Source: UBA1163 sp049513055
GTDB taxonomy: Bacteria; Desulfobacterota; BSN033; UBA1163
Reading direction: 5' to 3'
DNA: 64,000 nucleotides
NCBI GenBank assembly: GCA_049513055.1
Contig: JBEKWN010000009.1
Coordinates: forward strand, 1-64,000
This document shows, in pieces, positions 24,099 to 32,503 of this stretch. Each line of letters starts with the position of its first letter. The stretch's first letter is position 1. The notes under the pieces were generated by a model, which was given only the letters and a program-made list of their open reading frames with translations, did not search any database and was not told the origin of the DNA. The translations under genes were made by a program, and so were the position numbers.

Positions 24099-24671
24099 AT
24101 GAGACACAGAATTCAAAATCGTTGGATAATCGGGGGGATCGTTTTCCTTTTGATCGGGATTTTTCCCCTTTCAGCCTTCTGTCAAAAGGCCTCCATCAAA
24201 GATGTCAATGTGAAGGGGACGAAGGGGGTCTGGAAGGTCAGTTTCGATGTGGAGGACTGTTTTACAGAGAAGATGGAGGAGGCGATCCAGTCGGGGATAC
24301 GGACGACCTTCACCTTTTATATTAATCTTTACCAAAAGACAGGTTGGTGGAAGAATCGAAAAGTGGCCTCTATCGAGTTTCATCACACTGTCCAATACCA
24401 TCCCATTCAAAAAGTCTATCAAGTGACACTGGAAGAAAACCCTTCTTCTCTAGCCGCTTCCAGTTTGGAGGAAGCCAAAAAGCTGATGTCAAAAGTGAAA
24501 GAATTTGGAATCCGATCTTCCTCTCCACTCGAACCTGGAGTTCCTACTTACTTTCGAATCAAGGCCGAATTGGATCCGGTCAGGCTCCCGCTTCATTTAG
24601 AGTATCTCTTCTTTTTCGTCTCCCTATGGGATTTTGAAACCGATTGGCATATCGAACCTCTCCCACCTTAA
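24099..24671 (+). CDS. DUF4390 exported protein
   Basis: 190 residues. The N-terminal signal or anchor (RWIIGGIVFLLIGIFPLSAF C) is followed by ASIKDVNVKGTKGVWKVSFD, TFTFYINLYQKTGWWKNRKV and VQYHPIQKVYQVTL, which is the DUF4390 pattern. These proteins are regularly encoded just before an NtrY-like sensor kinase, as here (20 bp gap), suggesting an extracytoplasmic partner of the kinase. Biochemical function unknown. Confidence 0.85.
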   Translation: MRHRIQNRWIIGGIVFLLIGIFPLSAFCQKASIKDVNVKGTKGVWKVSFDVEDCFTEKMEEAIQSGIRTTFTFYINLYQKTGWWKNRKVASIEFHHTVQYHPIQKVYQVTLEENPSSLAASSLEEAKKLMSKVKEFGIRSSSPLEPGVPTYFRIKAELDPVRLPLHLEYLFFFVSLWDFETDWHIEPLPP

Positions 24672-24691
24672 GATTCGGGGGTGAAAGGAGT

Positions 24692-26863
24692 ATGAAGAAA
24701 TCACTTTCTCCTGAAGCAAGAAGACGACGCAATGAGCTGATCATCATTGGGATCATCTCCATCCTCATTCTCATCTTTACAACCATCGAGATGAAATTCC
24801 CCCAAATAGGGGGGATGATCCCTGTCGCCAACAATATCATCATCTTCAGCCTGATCAATATCAACATCATTCTGATTCTCCTCCTGATCTTTTTGGTGAT
24901 CCGAAATCTGGTAAAACTGATCTTTGAGCGAAAACGGAAAGTCCTGGGAGCCAGGCTCAGAACTAAATTGGTGGCGGCGTTTGTCAGCCTTTCTCTCGTT
25001 CCTACCATTCTCCTCTTTTTGGTAGCAGTGGGTTTCATCACCAATAGTGTGGAACATTGGTTTAGCGCCCAGGTGGAACAGTCCCTTCAAGGATCCTTAG
25101 AAGTGGCTCAGACCTATTATCGAGATTTTGCCAACAACACAGTTTCCACCGCTCAACAGATCAGTAAGTCCCTCTCCAAACAAGGCATTCACAAGGGATC
25201 AAGAGAAATGAGCCTGTTGAGAGAGCAGCTGGAAGCCAGACGACAGGAACACCATCTCAGCACCCTTGGGGTATTTTTGAAAGGAGAGGGGAATACGATT
25301 GGGGTAGAGGATCCCATGCTCAAACCTGTTTCTCTCCATCTTCCGAAGGATTTGTTAGAAGCAGGGTTTTCAGGAAAAGAGGTTTCCAGAATCTTGTCGG
25401 TGGGAGAGGGAGAGTTGATTACTGGCATCGCCCCCATTTTCAATCCTTCGGAAGGAGGGGAGGTGGTGGGAATCGTAGCGGCATCGTATTTTATTCCAAA
25501 AAGTCTAACGGTCAAGATGCGTGAGATCTCACAGGCTTTTGTGGAATATAAACAATTGAAGATTTTGAAAAAGCCGATCAAGTTTAGCTACATGATGGCT
25601 CTCCTGATGGTGACCCTCCTCATCGTCTTCTCGGCCACCTGGTTTGGTTTCCATTTAGCCAAGGATATTACCGTTCCCATCAAAGACTTGGCAGAGGCCA
25701 CCGGTCGGATTGCCTCAGGAGACCTCAATTTCCGAATTCAGATGAAAGCGGCCGATGAGATTGGAATGCTTGTCCAATCCTTCAATCAAATGACCGGGGA
25801 TCTCCAGGTGAGCCGTTCTGAGTTGGAACAACGGAAGAAGTACATGGAGATCGTCCTGAAAAATGTGGCCGCTGGAGTGATCACCATCGATGAGAAAGGA
25901 AATGTGACGACCATTAACACTTCCGCAGAGCAGATGTTACAGATCAAAGGAGAAACAGTTCTGGAGAAAAATTTCTCCGAGGTATTGCCGAAGGAGTATG
26001 TGGGGCAAATTGAGCGATTATTGAACGAACTTAAGTCTTCTGGAAAAGATTCCATTGAGAGACAGGTCATTGTGAACCTGGAGGGGAGATCCCTATCCCT
26101 GTTGATCAATCTGACGACCCTGAGGGATGAAGAAGGGAAATCCCTCGGTGTCGTCGCTGTCTTCGATGACCTCACCCAGTTGATCAAAGCCCAGAGGATG
26201 GCAGCCTGGAGGGAGGTGGCTCGTCGGATTGCTCATGAGATCAAGAATCCATTAACCCCTATTCAACTTTCTGCTCAACGGCTGAGGAAACGGTACTTGG
26301 AGAAACTTCAACCTGATGGGACAGTCTTTGATGAGTGCACCCGAACGATTGTGAAACAGGTTGAAGAATTGAAGGGATTGGTCAATGAATTTTCGAACTT
26401 TGCTCGAATGCCGGCTTCCCAACCTACTCCCAATCATCTCAATGAGATCATTCAGGAAACGCTCGTTCTTTTTCAGGGGATCCAAAAACAAGTCCATTTT
26501 GAATTTATTCCCAACGAGCTTCCTGTCCTCAACGTCGACCGGGATCAGATGAAGCGGGTGATGATCAATTTGATCAAAAATAGTCTTGCCGCCATCGAAA
26601 ACGGAGGGAAGATCAGAATCCAGACGAGTTATGATCCCAAATTGCAGACGGTCCGCCTTGAGGTGAGTGACGATGGTGGTGGGATCCCTGACGAAGACAA
26701 AGGGAGACTATTCGAACCTTATTTCTCCACTAAAAAAAGTGGGACGGGATTAGGGTTGACCATTGTCAACGCCATCATCTCTGATCACAACGGATATATC
26801 CGGGTACGGGACAACAAACCCAAAGGCACGACCTTCCTCATCGAACTCCCCGTTCGGGTTTAA
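24692..26863 (+). CDS. NtrY-like sensor histidine kinase
   Basis: 723 residues from the ATG after GAAAGGAGT. Two N-terminal helices (about 17-35 and 46-70) and a third (about 91-115) lead to an extracytoplasmic sensing segment. A fourth helix (about 300-325) is followed by HAMP (DITVPIKDLAEATGRIASGD), PAS (LKNVAAGVITIDEKGNVTTI), HisKA (RRIAHEIKNPLTPIQLSAQR, phospho-His near 515) and HATPase (DDGGGIPDEDKGRLFEPYFS, GTGLGLTIV). The layout is that of NtrY. The usual response-regulator partner (NtrX-like) is not downstream; smpB follows instead, so the partner must lie elsewhere. Confidence 0.93.
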   Translation: MKKSLSPEARRRRNELIIIGIISILILIFTTIEMKFPQIGGMIPVANNIIIFSLININIILILLLIFLVIRNLVKLIFERKRKVLGARLRTKLVAAFVSLSLVPTILLFLVAVGFITNSVEHWFSAQVEQSLQGSLEVAQTYYRDFANNTVSTAQQISKSLSKQGIHKGSREMSLLREQLEARRQEHHLSTLGVFLKGEGNTIGVEDPMLKPVSLHLPKDLLEAGFSGKEVSRILSVGEGELITGIAPIFNPSEGGEVVGIVAASYFIPKSLTVKMREISQAFVEYKQLKILKKPIKFSYMMALLMVTLLIVFSATWFGFHLAKDITVPIKDLAEATGRIASGDLNFRIQMKAADEIGMLVQSFNQMTGDLQVSRSELEQRKKYMEIVLKNVAAGVITIDEKGNVTTINTSAEQMLQIKGETVLEKNFSEVLPKEYVGQIERLLNELKSSGKDSIERQVIVNLEGRSLSLLINLTTLRDEEGKSLGVVAVFDDLTQLIKAQRMAAWREVARRIAHEIKNPLTPIQLSAQRLRKRYLEKLQPDGTVFDECTRTIVKQVEELKGLVNEFSNFARMPASQPTPNHLNEIIQETLVLFQGIQKQVHFEFIPNELPVLNVDRDQMKRVMINLIKNSLAAIENGGKIRIQTSYDPKLQTVRLEVSDDGGGIPDEDKGRLFEPYFSTKKSGTGLGLTIVNAIISDHNGYIRVRDNKPKGTTFLIELPVRV

Positions 26864-27025
26864 GGTCGAGATTGAAGGTTCAAGGCTCAAAGCTCAAAGC
26901 CGAATGCGCAAACCAGCCTCCTTGGTGAAACAGAGAACGAATTATTTGCCATTGATTTAATCCACTTAATTCGCTAAGATTAATTAGAGTTTCGATTTAT
27001 AGTTACTCTTTGCGCTATGCTCTAT

Positions 27026-27060
27026 GCCTGCCCGCCGAACAAGTTCTTTGGCAGGCGGGC
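27026..27060. repeat. GCCTGCCCGCC / GGCAGGCGGGC palindrome
   Basis: An imperfect inverted repeat with a GAACAAGTTCTTT loop, about 20 bp before smpB. Same word family as 10266 and 21914. It may attenuate or insulate smpB from the upstream kinase transcript. Confidence 0.55.
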
Positions 27061-27080
27061 GCTCTGCGGTGATATAAAGG

Positions 27081-27542
27081 ATGGCCGAGAAGCTGATTTG
27101 TCAGAACAAAAAAGCTTTCCATAATTACTTTATCGAAGAGACGTACCAGACCGGGGTCTCCCTTCTGGGATCAGAGGTTAAGGCATTGCGGGACGGAAAG
27201 GTCAACCTGGGGGATAGCTATGGGGATATCAAAAGAGGTGAGGTTTTTCTCGTCGATGCTCATATCAGTCCTTATCCCCAAGCAAACCGGTTGAATCACG
27301 ATCCTTTAAGGACCCGAAAACTCCTCCTTCATAAGAGGGAGATTAAACGGCTAATCGGTAAGGTGGAACAGAGGGGATATACGCTGATTCCGCTCAAGCT
27401 CTACTTTGTGAACGGTAAGGTGAAGGTAGATCTGGGTCTCGCAAAGGGGAAGAAGCTTTATGATAAACGTGAGACCCTTAAGAAGAAAACCATGGAACGC
27501 GAGATGGAAAGGGGGCGAAAAGGGTTCGACGGGGATCGTTGA
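27081..27542 (+). CDS. smpB: SsrA-binding protein SmpB
   Basis: 153 residues: LICQNKKAFHNYFIEETYQT at the start, GVSLLGSEVKALRDGKVNLG, then the RNA-binding strand AHISPYPQANRLNHDPLRTR KLLLHK, and a basic flexible tail (LAKGKKLYDKRETLKKKTME). It binds tmRNA and takes it to stalled ribosomes for trans-translation. The last 31 bp of the coding sequence overlap the 5' end of ssrA, so the two genes share bases. TAAAGG lies just before the ATG. Confidence 0.97.
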   Translation: MAEKLICQNKKAFHNYFIEETYQTGVSLLGSEVKALRDGKVNLGDSYGDIKRGEVFLVDAHISPYPQANRLNHDPLRTRKLLLHKREIKRLIGKVEQRGYTLIPLKLYFVNGKVKVDLGLAKGKKLYDKRETLKKKTMEREMERGRKGFDGDR

Positions 27543-27867
27543 CGTCAGGGCTGCATACCGAGGTCCCATTGGCTCGTAAAACAAATGGGATTAAACATAA
27601 TCGCAAACAACTACGATTATGCCCTGGCTGCCTAAACGCAGCTAGGCGTCCTTCCCTGTCCTCTCCTGTAGGGCGGGACAAGGATGTCAGAAAAACAGGA
27701 TAGTTCCTCTCTGACGCCTATAAGAGAGGGGCGAAACTTTATAGGATAGCCTTTCAGGAATCCTGCCTGTGGGAGTCCTGAGGGGCGAATTTAAAATACA
27801 GGCTATGTATGTAGATGTTCTGTCGGAAGGTTTCCGGACGCGGGTTCGATTCCCGCCGCCTCCACCA
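27512..27867 (+). ncRNA. ssrA: transfer-messenger RNA
   Basis: The 5' end GGGGGCGAAAAGGGTTCGAC and 3' end GGGTTCGATTCCCGCCGCCT CCACCA form the tRNA-Ala-like part, with a 7-bp acceptor including the G3-U pair that marks Ala-tRNA. The reading frame at 27603-27635 encodes the tag ANNYDYALAA then TAA, a standard degradation tag ending in ALAA. Pseudoknot stems flank it. Its 3' 23 bases are the left part of the attachment site of the element that follows, and its native terminator now appears to lie 9 kb away at 36927. Confidence 0.96.
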
Positions 27868-27869
27868 AA
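27845..27869 (+). other. attL of the ssrA element
   Basis: The 3' end of ssrA, TTCGATTCCCGCC...TCCACCAAA, 25 bp, is identical to 36859-36883. It covers the T-arm end, acceptor strand and CCA of the tmRNA, so integration leaves the RNA intact. Confidence 0.88.
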
Positions 27870-27872
27870 TCT

Positions 27873-28532
27873 TTAGGCAACCTTCCTCTTTTCTCCTGCC
27901 CTCTTCATTCGTGAATAATGAACATAAAAACATCTTGGAGTGTGGTAGAGTTTATTTCTGATCGATGTCGAGGCAAAGAGTTTCCCACATTCTGGGAAAG
28001 CACATCTCCTGATACGGGTCCCGGAAAATGCCGTGAGGAGATCTGCCACCTCATTGACGGCGAGGTCATAGTCTGGTTCAGATCCGGAGATTACCACAAC
28101 CCTCCCCTTGGGTTTGTAAGAGAAGCCAGTCTCCACAATGAAGTAACCTTCATCAGGAGTCATTATCAAAATTCTGCGAACCGGAGGAAGATCAACTTCC
28201 TCCACTGTCGTTTTAGTAACCGTTTCTTCCATTTTTAGAACCTTCATTATAAAGTCTTTCAGACGCCTCTGGATATTGGGAAGATCATCTACAACTTTTG
28301 AAAATAGTCTTCCAGTATCAACCTTTCCTGTCTTCTTAATTTTATCGATCATTCCAGCATAGATGTGGGCATATTCAAGGGCGATTGCCATCTTCTTCTG
28401 TATAGGCATTGAGGCCAAGTCGGATTCTACAAAATCGAGAATAAAGTTTAGCCTACCCTGAACGAACTTTTTTCCCTTTATCGTATCTAAAAGCCTATCG
28501 CCTCCTGATTCTCCTCCTGATCTTTTCATCAT
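27873..28532 (-). CDS. zinc-finger protein (CGNR-like C-terminus), possible element regulator
   Basis: 219 residues. The N-terminal two-thirds are helical (FVQGRLNFILDFVESDLASM). A short beta segment (VRRILIMTPDEGYFIVETGF) follows, and the C-terminus has a C-x4-C ... C zinc-finger pattern, RCAFPECGKLFASTSIRNKL then TPRCFYVHYSRMKR, as in CGNR/ABATE-type proteins, though the CGNR motif itself is absent. It is the only minus-strand gene of the element, faces the replication operon across 180 bp, and runs against ssrA transcription. A repressor or activator role is inferred from that position only. Confidence 0.6.
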   Translation of the reverse strand: MMKRSGGESGGDRLLDTIKGKKFVQGRLNFILDFVESDLASMPIQKKMAIALEYAHIYAGMIDKIKKTGKVDTGRLFSKVVDDLPNIQRRLKDFIMKVLKMEETVTKTTVEEVDLPPVRRILIMTPDEGYFIVETGFSYKPKGRVVVISGSEPDYDLAVNEVADLLTAFSGTRIRRCAFPECGKLFASTSIRNKLYHTPRCFYVHYSRMKRAGEKRKVA

Positions 28533-28581
28533 ATTAAAAGCCTATCACAATGGGGGGCGTTATGCAACGGCAAAAAAATAC

Positions 28582-28610
28582 TTGACTTCTCAGGTGATAT
28601 ATGTCATATT
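28582..28610 (+). promoter_or_regulatory. promoter with overlapping dyad upstream of the primase operon
   Basis: TTGACT (28582-28587), 17-bp spacer and CATATT (28605-28610, 4 of 6). Within the spacer lies TGATATATGTCA, a near-palindrome (5 of 6 half-site pairs) that could be an operator for the divergent zinc-finger protein. Confidence 0.45.
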
Positions 28611-28712
28611 TAATTAGAAACTGTGTGACGGATGTGAGTTAATGTAATTGTATAACAAAATTCAGAAGTAAATAATTAAAGTTCGTTAATCAAATTTAAA
28701 TCGGAGGATAAA

Positions 28713-31073
28713 ATGACAGTTCACCTTTTCAAAGCCCACCTCGAACACCTCATTAAAAGTTCTGGCCTGACAAAATCGACAATCAAAGATGCAGGGCTCT
28801 ACACCTTGCCCCCTGGAGACATTAGGAAGAAGCTGGGGTTTGATGAAGGAGTAGACTCTGTTCTTGTTTTTCCATATCAGAATTTCAAGGGGGTCGAACG
28901 CTACAAAACATTTCCTCCAATAGACGGTCGTAAATACTTTCAAAAAAAGGGAACACCCAATCATCTCTATACCCTCAAATCTGATATTCCCTTCTTCTCG
29001 GATGTGTCCGTTCCTGCTTGGATCACCGAAGGTGAGAAAAAGAAGCTCAAAGGACAGCAGGAAGGATTATTTACCCTTGGCCTCTCTGGAATCTGGGGAT
29101 GGACAAACGGAAAGAAAAAACTATTGAAGGATTTTGATGAGATTGAGTTTAAGGGAAGGGTGGTTAATATCATCCCAGACAACGATTACCTCCAGCCTAA
29201 TAAGTACGGAAAAGGGAAGAATCTGGAACAGGCGGTGGATGAGTTAGCCGCAAGCCTAACAAAGTTAGGGGCGGAGGTGTTCATTGTTAAATTGCCACCC
29301 GGACCAGAGAAGGGTTTGGATGATTTTCTATGCGTCTACACCATTAAAGAACTCTATGCACTTCCAAAAGAAAAGTTTGAGGGAAAGGCGGAAAAAAAGA
29401 AGAAGAAGTTTTCCCAGGCCGAAATTATTATTTCAGAGGTTTCAAAGAACGAAGAGATTAAACTCTTCCATAACGAGGATCAGGAACCATTCGTATTCTT
29501 AGATCGGGAGGCAGTATCCCTCCGTTCAAGAAAAATGAGGCAGTATCTTTCTTTGATTTATTACTCCAGCACAGGAAAGGGGTTGAGTTCCGATTCCCTT
29601 AATCAAGCGTTGAATATTTTAGAAGCGGTAAGCATTTTCAAGTCACCAATGTATCCTTTGTTAAACCGGGTGGCTCGTGTTGGAGATGTGTTTTATTACG
29701 ATTTGTGTGTAAATGGAAAGGCTGTTCGCATAGCACCTTCGGGATGGGAGGTCATTGACTCACCCATTCTTTTTAGACGATATTCCCACCAAACACCACA
29801 GTTGATTCCATGTCATGGTGGTGATCCCTGGCAGATATTTAAGTATCTGAATGTCACGGAAGAGTATCGACTGCTAATTCTCATCGTTGTCATTTCTTAT
29901 TTCATTCCAGAAATCCCTCATCCCGTGCTCCATCCACATGGAGCCCAAGGTTCAGCCAAAACTACAGCGTGTAAAGTTATCAAGAGGATCGTGGACCCAT
30001 CTCTGGTGGAAGTCTTTGGTGCTCCAAAGGATTATTTCCAGGTAGTCCAGAACCTCACACACCATTACCTATCTATTTTCGATAACGTTACAGACTTGAA
30101 GGATTGGATCTCCGACCTGATTTCCCTGGCCGTGTCCGGAGGCGGATTTTCCAAGCGACAACTCTTCACGGATGACGATGATGTGATCTATCGGATTCAA
30201 AGATGTGTTGGACTAAACGGAATCAACCTGCTTGTGTCGAAGCCAGACCTGATGGATCGAACCGTCCTGTTTCCTTTGCACAGAATAGAACCTTCCCGGA
30301 GGAAAGAAGAGGGAGACCTCTGGAGTAAGTTTGAGGCTGACAGGCCATCCATCCTGGGGGGAATCTTCGATGTACTCTCGAGGGCGATGGAGATCCATCC
30401 GAATATCACCTTATCATCTCTTCATCGAATGGCCGACTTCGATCGATGGGGGTTTGCGATTGGTGAAGCACTTGGAAGAGGACTTGGAGAAGAATTTCTA
30501 AAAGCATATCAGAAGAACGTCGAACGCCAAAATGAAGAAGTTATCCAAGGAAACACGCTGGCACAGGCTCTTCTCCGGCTGATGACTGATTATCCGATGG
30601 AGGAGTGGGAGGGAACCGTTGGTGACCTCTTTAAGGTGCTGACAGAGATCAGCCCACCCGTCAAGGATGACGATACCTTTCCGAAGGTGCAGCGGACCCT
30701 GAAGAAGCACATAGAGAGGATCACACCGACGTTGCTTGATCATGGATTGAAGTTTACCTTCCATCCGAAAAAGACAAGGGAAGGATATAAAATAACCATC
30801 CATAGAGATGGGAAATTTGGTTCATTTGATTCACAGAGAGTCTCACCACCAGATAACCACACGGAATCAGACGAGAATTCGTGTGAACCAAACGGTGAAC
30901 CAAGTGTGAACCAAAACGAGAATCAGGAATTTGGTTCACCGCTTAGTTCACCATCTAACATATCGGAATCATTGAGGTGTGAACCAAATGAACCAAGTGA
31001 ACCAAAATTCCATCCTTCACGGGGTGATGTTGTTAAAAATGACTCAGAAATCGAATTCCCTACAGGAGAATGA
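28713..31073 (+). CDS. primase-ATPase replication protein (DUF3854 N-terminus)
   Basis: 786 residues. Residues about 5-215 form a DUF3854-type Toprim-like primase module (ITEGEKKKLKGQQEGLFTLG, then VNIIPDNDYL). After a linker, an ATPase domain has Walker A HGAQGSAKTTACKVIKRIVD (about 408-427), Walker B LSIFDNVTDL, and the arginine-bearing LLVSKPDLMDRTVLFPLHRI, as in phage and plasmid D5/SF3-like helicases. The last 90 residues are Asn/Glu/Pro/Ser-rich with repeated 'EPNEPS' units, a disordered tail. CGGAGGATAAA precedes the ATG. It probably starts replication of the excised element. It overlaps the next gene by 4 bases. Confidence 0.82.
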   Translation: MTVHLFKAHLEHLIKSSGLTKSTIKDAGLYTLPPGDIRKKLGFDEGVDSVLVFPYQNFKGVERYKTFPPIDGRKYFQKKGTPNHLYTLKSDIPFFSDVSVPAWITEGEKKKLKGQQEGLFTLGLSGIWGWTNGKKKLLKDFDEIEFKGRVVNIIPDNDYLQPNKYGKGKNLEQAVDELAASLTKLGAEVFIVKLPPGPEKGLDDFLCVYTIKELYALPKEKFEGKAEKKKKKFSQAEIIISEVSKNEEIKLFHNEDQEPFVFLDREAVSLRSRKMRQYLSLIYYSSTGKGLSSDSLNQALNILEAVSIFKSPMYPLLNRVARVGDVFYYDLCVNGKAVRIAPSGWEVIDSPILFRRYSHQTPQLIPCHGGDPWQIFKYLNVTEEYRLLILIVVISYFIPEIPHPVLHPHGAQGSAKTTACKVIKRIVDPSLVEVFGAPKDYFQVVQNLTHHYLSIFDNVTDLKDWISDLISLAVSGGGFSKRQLFTDDDDVIYRIQRCVGLNGINLLVSKPDLMDRTVLFPLHRIEPSRRKEEGDLWSKFEADRPSILGGIFDVLSRAMEIHPNITLSSLHRMADFDRWGFAIGEALGRGLGEEFLKAYQKNVERQNEEVIQGNTLAQALLRLMTDYPMEEWEGTVGDLFKVLTEISPPVKDDDTFPKVQRTLKKHIERITPTLLDHGLKFTFHPKKTREGYKITIHRDGKFGSFDSQRVSPPDNHTESDENSCEPNGEPSVNQNENQEFGSPLSSPSNISESLRCEPNEPSEPKFHPSRGDVVKNDSEIEFPTGE

Positions 31074-31519
31074 AAATGATAGTTCAAGCGATTGTAGATT
31101 TCGAGTTGGAGGCTATCGATGGTCGCCTGTTCCAATATAAGACAGGACAGAAGATTATATTCAAGGATCATGTGGCACAAAGGTTAATCTCTCAAGGCAA
31201 GGTTGTGCTCTTCCAGGCTCCTCCCGAACCTTCCATAAACGAATTCATGGATTTGTGGCAGGCAATCTTCAAGGCATTGGGAAAAGGTGCACTCTCGCTA
31301 AAGAAATTTGATGGACCCGTCCAGATCCAGGTGGGTTCACTCTCTACATCGATTTGGTATGAGTATATACCGTCATTGGCAAATGTCTTCTTTACGCCCA
31401 AGGAGATCATGGAATTGCTCTCCAAATATTTCTTGATGAGGAAAAATGAATTTGCTGAACACTTCAGGGCGGCCTGTTTGGTGAAAGGGATATTCGAGGG
31501 AAGCGAATTATTGAAATGA
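31070..31519 (+). CDS. hypothetical protein, 149 aa (element)
   Basis: Starts in a ATGA overlap with the primase, with CAGGAGA upstream. The N-terminal part MIVQAIVDFELEAIDGRLFQ, then YKTGQKIIFKDHVAQRLISQG, resembles small phage beta-domains that recognise a 'xxF.VGQxIxF..xxAxxLI..GKV' pattern. The rest is helical. I do not recognise a function. Co-transcription with the primase is certain from the overlap. Confidence 0.6.
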   Translation: MKMIVQAIVDFELEAIDGRLFQYKTGQKIIFKDHVAQRLISQGKVVLFQAPPEPSINEFMDLWQAIFKALGKGALSLKKFDGPVQIQVGSLSTSIWYEYIPSLANVFFTPKEIMELLSKYFLMRKNEFAEHFRAACLVKGIFEGSELLK

Positions 31520-31550
31520 AAGAAACTCAAACATTATGGAGGTGATTAAA

Positions 31551-31778
31551 ATGGCTGAAAGGTTCGAAGGGAAGGTCAAATTCTTTTCTTCCCAAGGGAG
31601 GTATGGCTTCATAATCGGTCCGAATCAAATTGAATATTATTTCCGAGAATCCGACTGTCAGAGAACCGTGACTAATTTGAAGGATGGGGAGCCAGTATCG
31701 TTTGTTCTGGTCAATGGGTTGAAAGGGCCTCGTGCCGTGGCCATTAGGAAAACATCTGATGTGGAGGAGAGTAAATGA
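31551..31778 (+). CDS. cold-shock-domain protein (element)
   Basis: 75 residues from the ATG after ATGGAGGTGATTAAA. GKVKFFSSQGRYGFIIGP is the RNP1-bearing strand of cold-shock domains, followed by YYFRESDCQRT and GEPVSFVLVNGLKGPRAVAI, giving a complete five-strand OB fold. RNP2-like residues (in place of VFVH) are altered to YYFRE, so nucleic-acid specificity may differ. Such proteins bind single-stranded RNA or DNA. Its stop overlaps the zinc-ribbon gene (ATGA). Confidence 0.8.
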   Translation: MAERFEGKVKFFSSQGRYGFIIGPNQIEYYFRESDCQRTVTNLKDGEPVSFVLVNGLKGPRAVAIRKTSDVEESK

Positions 31779-31936
31779 GACCACCTAAGAGACGCATCAG
31801 TCAAAACCGATATTGTTCTTATTGTCACTCCTGGGTAACCAAGAAAGTATGGATGAAGACAGATGGCAAATGTCCAACGTGTCGGGGACCTTTAACGGAT
31901 CCCTACCAGCCTTATGAGGTGGTCCGTGGAAGTTAA
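31775..31936 (+). CDS. 53-aa zinc-ribbon protein (element)
   Basis: MRPPKRRISQNRYCSYCHSW, then KCPTCRGPLTDPY: two CxxC knuckles 16 residues apart make a clear zinc ribbon with a basic N-terminus. It starts in a ATGA overlap with the cold-shock gene and overlaps the start of the bS21-like gene, so it belongs to a tightly coupled run of small nucleic-acid-binding proteins. The fold suggests rRNA, RNA or polymerase binding; no specific family was recognised. Confidence 0.7.
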   Translation: MRPPKRRISQNRYCSYCHSWVTKKVWMKTDGKCPTCRGPLTDPYQPYEVVRGS

Positions 31937-32114
31937 GGTTTTTGGAGATTTCGAGAAGGCGTTAAGAATCTTTAAAATGAAGGTTACGAAAGATGGAATA
32001 CTGGGACAGGTCAAACGAAGACATGATGGATTCGATTCATCCAGTGTTAAAAGAAGAAACAAACACCATAAACATCTCCTCCGATTGAAGAAAATGGAAA
32101 GGAAGATGAGATGA
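31914..32114 (+). CDS. bS21-like ribosomal protein carried by the element
   Basis: 66 residues (62 if a better-placed GTG at 31926, behind GAGGTGG, is the start). VEVKVFGDFEKALRIFKMKV then TKDGILGQVKRRHDGFDSSS and VKRRNKHHKHLLRLKKMERK align with bS21 along its length: F-E-x-A-L-R-x-F-K, G-I-L, a K-R stretch, S-V-K-R and the basic helix. It differs widely from the chromosomal copy at 15025. Phage-encoded bS21 proteins are known and can exchange into host ribosomes. It overlaps the zinc ribbon by 23 bp and the HNH gene by ATGA. Confidence 0.75.
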   Translation: MRWSVEVKVFGDFEKALRIFKMKVTKDGILGQVKRRHDGFDSSSVKRRNKHHKHLLRLKKMERKMR

Positions 32115-32416
32115 TTACTAAAAAACTTAAAAGAGAATTTTACGATAAGTTCGTAAGGGATAAGGACTCGAAGCGATTCTATGACTCGGCAAGATGGAAG
32201 AAGGCGAAGCGAATGAAGTTGAACCGCAACCCACTCTGTGAACTCTGTGAGCAAGAAGGAGTGACCCGTCCCGCTGATCTCGTTCACCACCTTTTACCAG
32301 TTGATAAGAATAGTGATAGGAATCTTGACTTGATGTACTTGGTTAGCCTATGTCACGAACACCACAATAGAGTAGAGACGGAGCGTGAGAAGGATGAGAC
32401 GGCGAGAGGTAATTGA
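32111..32416 (+). CDS. HNH endonuclease (element)
   Basis: 101 residues. FYDSARWKKAKRMKLNRNPL, then CELCEQEG, DLVHHLLPV and LVSLCHEHHNRVE form a full HNH/beta-beta-alpha-metal site with two structural CxxC-like pairs. This is the type found beside phage large terminases, where it assists cos cleavage. It starts in the ATGA overlap with the bS21-like gene and is followed 87 bp later by the terminase. Confidence 0.88.
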   Translation: MITKKLKREFYDKFVRDKDSKRFYDSARWKKAKRMKLNRNPLCELCEQEGVTRPADLVHHLLPVDKNSDRNLDLMYLVSLCHEHHNRVETEREKDETARGN

Positions 32417-32503
32417 TGGGAGGGGGTACAGGGGGGACCCAGATCGCTATTGACCCTTCCGGCCTCTACCCCACGCTGAGAAACGGATTTTTGTGGACAA
32501 GAT

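Noticed and set aside
23910..24116. 68-codon minus-strand ORF
   Set aside because: Formed by the AT-rich inverted repeat at 23955-24076.
27478..27681. Minus-strand ORF over ssrA
   Set aside because: Shadow of tmRNA; no ribosome-binding site.
27918..28238. 106-codon + strand ORF
   Set aside because: Antisense shadow of the zinc-finger gene at 27873-28532.
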